From: an uncultured delta proteobacterium
GTDB taxonomy: Bacteria; Desulfobacterota; Syntrophia; Syntrophales; UBA8958
Length of the DNA stretch: 64,000 nucleotides
Reading direction: 5' to 3'
NCBI GenBank assembly: GCA_903885795.1
Contig: CAISJV010000029.1
Coordinates: forward strand, 84,027-148,026
Shown piece after piece: positions 57,773 through 64,000 of this stretch (the first letter of the stretch is position 1; every line of letters begins with the position of its first letter). Below the pieces are notes generated by a model. The model saw nothing but the letters and a program-made list of their open reading frames with translations. It did no database searches and was not told where the DNA came from. Both the position numbers and the translations under genes were made by a program.

Positions 57773-58858
57773 TTGAAAAAATATATATGCTTTTTATTTA
57801 CAGCCTTACTCCTGTTTTCGGTAGCGGGTTGCAACGGGGGAGAGGAAGCCAAGAAACTCAAGGCTTCAGAAGAAACAGAAGCCAAAAGACCTCAGGTCAT
57901 GCCCCAAGCCGTTCCCCATGCAGCACCCGGTCCTATAGCTTCGGCAACGCCAATGCTCAGTTCCACCGATGTAATTGCCGAAGTCGATGGTTTTAAATTA
58001 ACCCGAGCCCAACTGGACCTGGAAGTCAAAAAGAAAATGCAGGAAATGCAGGGCAAGATCCCCGCCGAAAAAGTAACGCAGGTAACTGCAGCCCTCAGGA
58101 AACAGCTTGTTGACGATTTTATCGTGCGCACCCTGCTCCTCAATGAAGTCAACCGGAGAAAAATTGTCGCCACGGATAAAGAAACTGCCGATGCCATGAA
58201 TGCTATGAAGGAAAACCTTCCGGCTGGCACTACCATGGAGGAATTCCTAAAAAAGAGCGGCGTAAGCAGCGATCAACTCCGTCAGGAAATAACGCTTGGC
58301 ATCCGTATTAACAAGCTTGTGAATACCACCAAAACGGCAAAAGCCACGCCTTCAGAAAAAGAAATCCAGCAATTCTACAAGAACAATAAAGAAAAATTCC
58401 GGGCACCCGAATCTGTCCATGCACGCCATATCCTGGTGGCAAAGACAGCGGGGGAAGACGAAAAGGCAAAAACCGCAAAACGCGAAAAAGCAGAGAATCT
58501 ACGCAAACAACTCGTTGCCGGGGCTGATTTTGCCGAGGTGGCGAAAACGAGTTCCGATTGTCCAAGTAAAAGCCAGGGAGGAGATCTGGGCACCTTTTCA
58601 AAGGGGCAGATGGTAAAACCATTTGAAAATGCGGCTTTCAGCCAGAAGAAGAACGACATCGGACCCGTGGTGGAAACTGATTTCGGCTATCACATAATCC
58701 AGGTTATTGACTATCAGCCGTCAAAAATTCAGAGCCTCGATAAGGAGACAAAATCGAAGATTTCGGCGTTTCTTCAGCAGAAGAAGAAGTACGAAGCCTT
58801 CAACGAAATTATGCAAGGGCTCAAGGCAAAGGCACATATCGTAATCGCTGAAAAGTAG
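57773..58858 (+). CDS. PpiC/SurA-type peptidyl-prolyl isomerase lipoprotein
   Basis: 361 residues from TTG 57773 (GAGGG upstream). Lipobox LLLFSVAGC at about 12-20, a Glu/Lys and Pro-rich linker, a SurA_N-like helical domain (about 65-195), and a parvulin domain from about 205 with VHARHILVAKTAGEDE, ADFAEVAKTSSDCPSKSQGGDLGTFSKGQMV and FGYHIIQV. Folding helper for secreted proteins, anchored to a membrane in the periplasm. A monocistronic unit by its position. Confidence 0.9.
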   Translation: MKKYICFLFTALLLFSVAGCNGGEEAKKLKASEETEAKRPQVMPQAVPHAAPGPIASATPMLSSTDVIAEVDGFKLTRAQLDLEVKKKMQEMQGKIPAEKVTQVTAALRKQLVDDFIVRTLLLNEVNRRKIVATDKETADAMNAMKENLPAGTTMEEFLKKSGVSSDQLRQEITLGIRINKLVNTTKTAKATPSEKEIQQFYKNNKEKFRAPESVHARHILVAKTAGEDEKAKTAKREKAENLRKQLVAGADFAEVAKTSSDCPSKSQGGDLGTFSKGQMVKPFENAAFSQKKNDIGPVVETDFGYHIIQVIDYQPSKIQSLDKETKSKISAFLQQKKKYEAFNEIMQGLKAKAHIVIAEK

Positions 58859-58882
58859 TCATAACGGCAAAGAGGAGGGGAT

Positions 58883-59776
58883 ATGAGAATCAGAGCGGCA
58901 GGGAAGGTAAACAGCAAACTCTGGTATCTGGGCAGGAAGGAATCGGGGATGTATCTGCTGGAAGGACAACATGAATCCATGCTAATCAGCGCCGGGATAA
59001 GTTTTATCCTGGGTGATGTCCTCACACAGATGAAGAACTTCGGCATCGATGAGAAAAAGATCAAGTCTCTCCTTATCCTGCATTCCCATTTCGATCATGT
59101 GGGGACAGTTCCTTACTTCAAAAGGACATACCCATTGATTGATATTTACGCCTCTCAAAGGGCATGGGACATTCTCACGATGCCAAAGGCCATCGAGACA
59201 ATGAACGCTTTCAGCCGGATGGTCGCCGCAAAGGAAGGCTTTCAGGATGTCCTGGCAAATTATGATACGGAATGGAGAAACGATATTGCCGGTAATACTG
59301 TCGCAGATGGTGATGTTATGGCCGTTGACGGCATGGAGGTAATGATAATGGAAACACCGGGCCACTCGTCATGTTCTATCTCTGCTTACATCCCGTCTTT
59401 GAAAACCCTGCTCCCCTCTGATGCAGGTGGTATTCCCGTTGACGACGCTATTTTCCCTTCCGGGAATTCGAATTACACCCAGTTTCAGCAAAGCCTGGAA
59501 AAGATGAAAGACCTGGAGGTCGATTTTTATTGCGCCGACCATTACGGGTATATCAGTGGGGAAGAAGCTCGCAATTATACCCGTAAGACTATCGAGGCTA
59601 CCCGTCAACTACGATCTCAGATAGAAGATCTATACAGAAAGACCAACGACATTGAATCATCAGCGAATACTCTTACGGAAGAGCTTTTTAAAAAGCATCC
59701 CGATTACTTCATATCAAAGGAAATCATTGCCGGGGTATTCGGCCAGATGGTCAAACACATCGCCAAATCCATGTAG
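58883..59776 (+). CDS. Metallo-beta-lactamase-fold hydrolase
   Basis: 297 residues, RBS AAAGAGGAGGGGAT. Metal motif HSHFDHVGTVPYFKR (H-x-H-x-D-H), second His in ETPGHSSCSISAYIPSL, Asp in PSDAGGIP, and last His in YCADHYGYISGEEA. A C-terminal helical extension with TRKTIEATRQLRSQIEDLYRK. Substrate unknown, and glyoxalase-II-like or quorum-lactonase-like enzymes share the fold. Next to the PpiC gene. Confidence 0.85.
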   Translation: MRIRAAGKVNSKLWYLGRKESGMYLLEGQHESMLISAGISFILGDVLTQMKNFGIDEKKIKSLLILHSHFDHVGTVPYFKRTYPLIDIYASQRAWDILTMPKAIETMNAFSRMVAAKEGFQDVLANYDTEWRNDIAGNTVADGDVMAVDGMEVMIMETPGHSSCSISAYIPSLKTLLPSDAGGIPVDDAIFPSGNSNYTQFQQSLEKMKDLEVDFYCADHYGYISGEEARNYTRKTIEATRQLRSQIEDLYRKTNDIESSANTLTEELFKKHPDYFISKEIIAGVFGQMVKHIAKSM

Positions 59777-59860
59777 CAAAATGACGGCGGCACACAGTTC
59801 CACCCGGGGCATCTGCCGCCTTTCTCTCTCTTTTCGGACTTGACCAGGAATACGGTGTGT

Positions 59861-60316
59861 TCAGTTATTTCTGTGCTTTCTATTGAGATACAGGAAGAGC
59901 TCCTCCTCTTTGTCCTGCATACGTCGGGCTTCCTGTGCATCGCCTGATTCGTGATCATAATCAAGCAGGTGGAGAAGGCCGTGAATCATCAGAAAATCCA
60001 GGGATTCCTTTAAGCTTAGACCAGAGATTTCTCCTTCACTCATGGCTGTCTCGACGGAGACAATGATGTCCCCCAACAATTGGGGGTTCACATTGCCGAA
60101 AGCCCCTTCGGACATGGCAAAGGAAATGACGTTAGTCGGATAATCCCTGCCTAGGTAAAAACGGTTGAACTCCCGGATTTCCTCGTTGTCCACCAGTAAC
60201 AGACTCAGTTCGCGGTCTTCAAGACCAAGGCGCTTGAGCAGCCTTACGAGGCTACTGCGAATCTGCCTGCGGTTTAAGGTGATTTTTTTCTGACGATTTT
60301 CGATCAGGATAGTCAT
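59861..60316 (-). CDS. ybeY: Endoribonuclease YbeY (16S rRNA maturation)
   Basis: About 151 residues from ATG 60316; ATG 60352 upstream would add 12 residues. LLLVDNEEIREFNRFYLGRDYPTNVISFAM, GDIIVSVETA, and the zinc motif HGLLHLLDYDH (H-x3-H-x5-H). Needed for 16S 3'-end processing and 70S quality control. Overlaps the end of the pgpH-like gene by 65 nt. Order phoH-pgpH-ybeY is widespread. Confidence 0.9.
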   Translation of the reverse strand: MTILIENRQKKITLNRRQIRSSLVRLLKRLGLEDRELSLLLVDNEEIREFNRFYLGRDYPTNVISFAMSEGAFGNVNPQLLGDIIVSVETAMSEGEISGLSLKESLDFLMIHGLLHLLDYDHESGDAQEARRMQDKEEELFLYLNRKHRNN

Positions 60317-62660
60317 AGACGGATTTGATTTTGCCGTTACTGGTTTGGCCATTTATGTCATCGTAATAAGTCACACGATGGTGAAAAACCCCATTTAGAA
60401 CCCTCACAAAGCTTTCCTGAATTAGATTAAGATCTTTTAATGTCAAATCACATTCGTCAAGCTGGCCGTCCATAAAGACCTTATCGATCCTGTCTCGGAC
60501 AAGATTTTGTATTCTGGCCGGCGTCGGCTGGACAAGGGTTCGGGAAGACGCCTCGATCACATCGCCAAGCAGTACAAGGCCTGCCTCTTTTGTTTGCGGA
60601 CGCGGCCCGGGATAGCGAAAATGGCTCTCCGGCAAGGCTCTGATGGATGGTTCCTTGTCTCGCTTGGCCTTTTCATAAAAATACCCTACCAGAGATGTTC
60701 CATGATGCTGGCGGATAATATCGGTGATCTTCCTGCCAAGTTTCCAAGTTACTGCGAGTTCACATCCATCCTTGACGTGGGAGATGATGACCAGCGAACT
60801 CATCCGGGGAGAAAGCTTATCATGTCTGTTTTCCCCCTTGCTTTGGTTCTCGATGAAATAGAGCGGCTTTCTCATTTTGCCGATGTCGTGGTAATAGGCG
60901 CTGACCTTGCAGAGAATGGAATCTGCGCCAATGGCCTCCGCTGCCGCTTCAACCATCGAACCGACGATGATGGAATGATGATAGCTGCCCGGTGCTTCAA
61001 TGATCATGCGCTGAAAAATAGGCTGATTGAGGTTTGCGAGCTCCAGGAGCCTGATGTCGGTTGTAAATCCGAACAGGGATTCAAAGATAGGACCGACGCC
61101 GGCTGCGATAATGCCGCTCATGACACCCCCTGTGAAACCGATAATCAATTTCAAAAGGGTATCGAACGATGCCTGTTGACCGGTAAGGAGAGAAAGGGCA
61201 AGGATTGTCAGCAAGTTCATGAGGCCCAGGAAAAGTCCTATTTTTATAAAGGCCGTGCGCCTTCGATAGTGATCTCCCTTGTAGATAACGATAATAAAAC
61301 CTAAAAAGGCAAAAAGAGGAAGGTATGTCTGCGGTGATGGAAGCATGAAGGCGATAAGAAAACATATAAATATTGAAAAGAGCAGGGCAATCTGGCGACT
61401 GAAAAGGTATCCGGTCAGGAGTGTGCCAGCAGCAAAGGGAGTGGCATAAAGGATCGTCTCGGTAGATAAGATCGGGAAAGCCTGATGAATGGCGCCCGAG
61501 ATGAAGATGACCTGTTCAATCAAAAAAAGCTGAAAAACCATTATTACGGTCAGGCAAAAAAGGATCCGGTTCTGGGAGGCGGGATCTCCCGGCGTGGACA
61601 AACCCTTTTGAGAAAGAAATAGCAGGGCCATAGCGAAGGAAAAGATCAATAAAAACATTCCGGAAAATCCGGCGATCAGCGATGTTTTACCCTGGCTTTG
61701 TTGTTTGAAGAAGGCGTTGATCTTATCCAGATCGGCTATGGTAATCTTTTCCCCCTCCCTGACAATAATTTCATTTTTTTGAACCTCGAAAGAGACGGGT
61801 TTGACCGCATCCATAGCGGCTCGCCGACGTATTTCCGTTGCCTGACGGTTATAAGTCAAACTGGGTTGCAACAGTTTACCGGCAAGGGAAACGGCGGTAT
61901 TCCGCAGCGCGGGGTCCGCTGCCGGAAATATCGATTTAACCCTTTGCTTCAGCAGTTCCCGTACGTCTTGTATTTGTTTGATTTCAGACAGGTTGTTTTC
62001 CTGCGCCTCCATCAAGGTACGAACATTTTTGATGAGAATGCCTCTTTCGTATTCTGAGGAAGAAAAAGCGACGTTGGTAATCATCCGGTCCCGGTAAACA
62101 TCCATAATCAAAGAAGAGATCTTTTCGGCCAGGGCTGAGGAAAAATCACGCTGTTCTAAAACCGACAACTCCTTATCGGAAAGGCTGATCTCAAGGTATT
62201 TTTCAAATATCCCAGGACTTCTATCATTCGTGACCGACGGGGCGCCCGTTGATATATCTTCATCATCCGCGGTTGCCTTTTGTCTGCTCTCCTGAACGGC
62301 GAGAAAGGCTTTCATGAGGCTGCCGCGGATCTGCGTTGCCATATGATCATCATAATCGTACACAGAGGGGACTAATTTTGCCGCCTCAATCCTCTTCAAA
62401 TCCGTTGCCGCCCTCTCTTCAACAAGAAAATCGCGATCCGCCTTGATATTTTTATTGGCGATTGCACCGACCTTGTATTCCGGTCGTGACAACGGAAACG
62501 TTGGCAACAGTAAAAAAGTAAACATCAGACTTAATGAGACAATGAGGACCAAGCGCTGGAGTTGGGTGTTCTTGATAAACGCCGGGATATTCTCCGGCTG
62601 GGAAAGCCACTTTTTCAATGCCGGTAAATGTTTTTCAGTGATAGCCTTCAGGAGGGTCAT
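60252..62660 (-). CDS. 7TM-HD phosphohydrolase (PgpH-like)
   Basis: 802 residues. An N-terminal helix at about 33-53 precedes a large extracellular 7TMR-HDED domain (to about 325), then seven transmembrane helices (about 330-530). A cytoplasmic HD domain has GSYHHSIIVGSMVEAA, KVSAYYHDIGKMRKP, SSLVIISHVKDG and IRQHHGTSLVGYF. PgpH of this architecture hydrolyses cyclic di-AMP in Firmicutes; in Desulfobacterota the substrate is uncertain. ATG 62660 overlaps the phoH stop by 4 nt. Confidence 0.9.
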   Translation of the reverse strand: MTLLKAITEKHLPALKKWLSQPENIPAFIKNTQLQRLVLIVSLSLMFTFLLLPTFPLSRPEYKVGAIANKNIKADRDFLVEERAATDLKRIEAAKLVPSVYDYDDHMATQIRGSLMKAFLAVQESRQKATADDEDISTGAPSVTNDRSPGIFEKYLEISLSDKELSVLEQRDFSSALAEKISSLIMDVYRDRMITNVAFSSSEYERGILIKNVRTLMEAQENNLSEIKQIQDVRELLKQRVKSIFPAADPALRNTAVSLAGKLLQPSLTYNRQATEIRRRAAMDAVKPVSFEVQKNEIIVREGEKITIADLDKINAFFKQQSQGKTSLIAGFSGMFLLIFSFAMALLFLSQKGLSTPGDPASQNRILFCLTVIMVFQLFLIEQVIFISGAIHQAFPILSTETILYATPFAAGTLLTGYLFSRQIALLFSIFICFLIAFMLPSPQTYLPLFAFLGFIIVIYKGDHYRRRTAFIKIGLFLGLMNLLTILALSLLTGQQASFDTLLKLIIGFTGGVMSGIIAAGVGPIFESLFGFTTDIRLLELANLNQPIFQRMIIEAPGSYHHSIIVGSMVEAAAEAIGADSILCKVSAYYHDIGKMRKPLYFIENQSKGENRHDKLSPRMSSLVIISHVKDGCELAVTWKLGRKITDIIRQHHGTSLVGYFYEKAKRDKEPSIRALPESHFRYPGPRPQTKEAGLVLLGDVIEASSRTLVQPTPARIQNLVRDRIDKVFMDGQLDECDLTLKDLNLIQESFVRVLNGVFHHRVTYYDDINGQTSNGKIKSVYDYPDRKSSEKNHLKPQADSQ

Positions 62661-63664
62661 GAAGAAGATCCTCTTTCCCTGACCCCTTTCCGAGTGCGGT
62701 CGAGATGATTGTAGGCCCTGATGACCTCTTGAACGATGGGATGCCTGACGACATCGAGTTCAGAGAAATGGACAAAACCGATGTTCTTACTTTTGAAGAG
62801 GATCCTTTCCGCTTCGATCAGGCCGGATGTCTTTTCCGGAGGCAGATCGATCTGAGTGACATCGCCGGTGATGACTGCCTTGGAACCAAAGCCGAGACGG
62901 GTCAGAAACATCTTCATCTGTTCGGACGTCGTGTTCTGGGCCTCGTCGAGGATAACAAAGGCGTCATTCAGGGTTCTTCCCCGCATAAAAGCCAGGGGCG
63001 CAACCTCGATGATTCCTTTATGCATGAGTGCGGTAGCCTTGTCGACGTCCATCATATCAAATAAGGCATCGTAGAGGGGTCTTAGGTAAGGGTTGACTTT
63101 TTCGGCGAGATCACCGGGCAAGAAGCCAAGTTTTTCACCTGCTTCCACGGCTGGTCTAGCGAGGGCGATTCGGGAGACCTTCTTGTCCATAAGGGCGGCG
63201 ACGGCCATCGCCATCGCCAGGTAGGTTTTGCCGGTTCCGGCGGGTCCGATCCCGAAGACCATGTCCTGATTTCTGATGGCGTCGATATATAGTTTCTGGG
63301 CGATGCTCTTGGGGGTGATAATTCTTTTTTTTGAGGATATGAAAACCTTGTCGAGAAATATTTTCTCCAGATTGACACTGCCGTCTTCAGAAAGGATACG
63401 GTGGGCGTAATCGATATCCTGGGAAAAAAGGGGATAGCCCTTTCCCAAAAGGGCATATAGCTGGACGAGGAGATTCTTTACCAGATAGACCGCCGTCGAT
63501 TCTCCGCTGAGCGATAACACGTTTCCTCTGGCCCCGGCGCGAACGGATGTAATTCTCTCTATCTGCTTAAGATGCTTATCATGCTCTCCAAGCAAATTTC
63601 TGAGGAGGGCATTATCGGGAAAATGGAGATTCTCTGTGTTTGTATCCTGAATCTTGGCTTTCAA
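62657..63664 (-). CDS. phoH: PhoH-like ATPase (YbeZ)
   Basis: 335 residues, TTG start at 63664. N-terminal KH-like region (about 30-75), then P-loop GIGPAGTGKTYLAMAMAV (about 137-154), RPAVEAGEKLGFLPGDL, Walker B NDAFVILDEAQNTTSEQMKMFLTRLG and GFGSKAVITGDVTQIDLP. A probable RNA helicase-like ATPase acting with YbeY. First gene of phoH-pgpH-ybeY. The insertion sequence at the right edge begins close upstream. Confidence 0.9.
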   Translation of the reverse strand: MKAKIQDTNTENLHFPDNALLRNLLGEHDKHLKQIERITSVRAGARGNVLSLSGESTAVYLVKNLLVQLYALLGKGYPLFSQDIDYAHRILSEDGSVNLEKIFLDKVFISSKKRIITPKSIAQKLYIDAIRNQDMVFGIGPAGTGKTYLAMAMAVAALMDKKVSRIALARPAVEAGEKLGFLPGDLAEKVNPYLRPLYDALFDMMDVDKATALMHKGIIEVAPLAFMRGRTLNDAFVILDEAQNTTSEQMKMFLTRLGFGSKAVITGDVTQIDLPPEKTSGLIEAERILFKSKNIGFVHFSELDVVRHPIVQEVIRAYNHLDRTRKGVRERGSSS

Positions 63665-63938
63665 GATATCTCTTAACTTTCTGAGGTAATATGCAAAGCT
63701 TTCTCTCGTTTGCGGCGGATGCTATCACGTCCGTCACACAAATGCAAACCCTCTAACGTTATTCGTAAAGAGCATTTGCCAACCATGATGTGCCTTGAGA
63801 CGTGGAGAGACATATTTGCCCCGGATATCCTTGAAAAGTAGAAAAATCCGTGCCATTTTTTATGTTGCGAGTTCGTGACATGTCCGGTTTGTAGCACGTA
63901 ATCTGTCCGGTTCATATAGTCATCTGTAGAGGTGACAG
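63665..63938. other. Intergenic region between phoH and the insertion sequence
   Basis: About 270 bp. TGTCCGGTT occurs twice in close succession (near 63880 and 63905), and GTGACATGTCCGG near 63872 could lie at the outer end of the insertion sequence. A small open frame on the minus strand (63673-63915) has no ribosome site and crosses these repeats, so I do not annotate it. The phoH promoter must lie here or in the insertion sequence. Confidence 0.4.
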
Positions 63939-64000
63939 ATGAGACCGACAGAGATGCTACAGGAGATCCGGAAGATGAGATTTGAAGAGGTGTATTCGGA
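63939..64000 (+). mobile_element. Start of an ISNCY-type transposase gene (cut by window edge)
   Basis: ATG 63939 opens a frame reading MRPTEMLQEIRKMRFEEVYS to the end of the window. IRKMRFEEVY is the usual N-terminus of the ISNCY-like transposases common in Desulfobacterota, just before their helix-turn-helix. Only about 20 codons are visible, so family and intactness need sequence to the right. Confidence 0.6.

Noticed and set aside
63673..63915. 80-codon minus-strand frame upstream of phoH
   Set aside because: No ribosome site, unusual composition, and it crosses the repeated TGTCCGGTT sequence near the insertion-sequence end.

Overview
The window joins two different kinds of DNA. Positions 1 to about 34,758 belong to an integrated conjugative element, and its left end lies outside the window. 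From about 34,775 to 63,664 there is ordinary chromosome, and at 63,939 an insertion sequence begins and runs off the right edge. The chromosomal order (miaB, bifunctional nuclease, xerC, hslVU, argBDFGH, lysA, dapAB, folK, pgsA, pepA, then phoH-pgpH-ybeY on the other strand) and the protein style suggest a Gram-negative anaerobe of the Desulfobacterota, probably close to Syntrophus/Smithella. That placement is inference from memory of the families, not from a search.

Element, left part (1-10,060, all minus strand). A long series of small, mostly unrecognised genes follows ssb (6,406 down to 119). Next to it are a membrane-protein pair, an HD-domain protein that looks like a MobH relaxase, and a NusG-like protein. 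Element, middle (10,157-12,706): a short plus-strand group, including a YdjM-type membrane hydrolase and a membrane zinc-ribbon protein. Then come trbI-traF-traH-traG on the minus strand (18,369 to 12,782) and a primase, CobS-like AAA+, WGR-like, DUF3150 and CobT-like VWA operon (24,396 to 18,453). A TraD-like coupling ATPase (24,585) and a RelBE-type toxin-antitoxin pair are on the plus strand. The second F-type block trhF, trbC-traW fusion, traU, traN runs from 32,161 to 26,872. A truncated dsb-like gene, a serine resolvase and a HigBA pair follow towards the right end. The split into trhF-traW-traU-traN and traF-traH-traG resembles SXT/R391 and IncA/C elements. TraC, TraB, TraK, TraE, TraL and TraV are not in the window.

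Three kinds of repeated non-coding signal tie the element together. (1) A 12-bp motif, TGGAAGTAATAC or a close variant, stands at the head of essentially every element operon and forms a perfect 10-bp inverted repeat in the divergent region at 10,095-10,128. (2) A structured segment of about 125 bp occurs twice, once in front of ssb and once in front of the primase operon. It has a conserved loop and ends in a terminator-like stem, and could be an attenuator or an Frpo-like single-strand promoter. (3) A 48-nt three-way-junction element occurs three times, each time 11-35 nt after a stop codon, with compensatory changes in its helices. I regard this third element as the best candidate for something undescribed. 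A fourth, weaker pattern is ATTACC just upstream of the Shine-Dalgarno in ten places.

Right boundary. A 28-bp sequence at 34,731-34,758 looks like the 3' end of a tRNA-His (discriminator C plus CCA) without a 5' half. It is followed directly by intact tRNA-Arg and tRNA-Lys. This is what an att site of an element integrated in tRNA-His would leave.

Chromosome (34,775-63,664). A long co-directional series runs from miaB to a serine hydrolase and covers tRNA modification, HslVU protease, the arginine pathway from acetylglutamate to argininosuccinate lyase, lysine/diaminopimelate synthesis, folate, and phospholipid synthesis. tRNA-Gly and tRNA-Cys, pepA, two oligopeptide-type ABC ATPases, a cold-shock protein, a MATE exporter, a PpiC lipoprotein, a metallo-beta-lactamase-fold protein and the phoH-pgpH-ybeY operon complete it. 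This part looks conventional.
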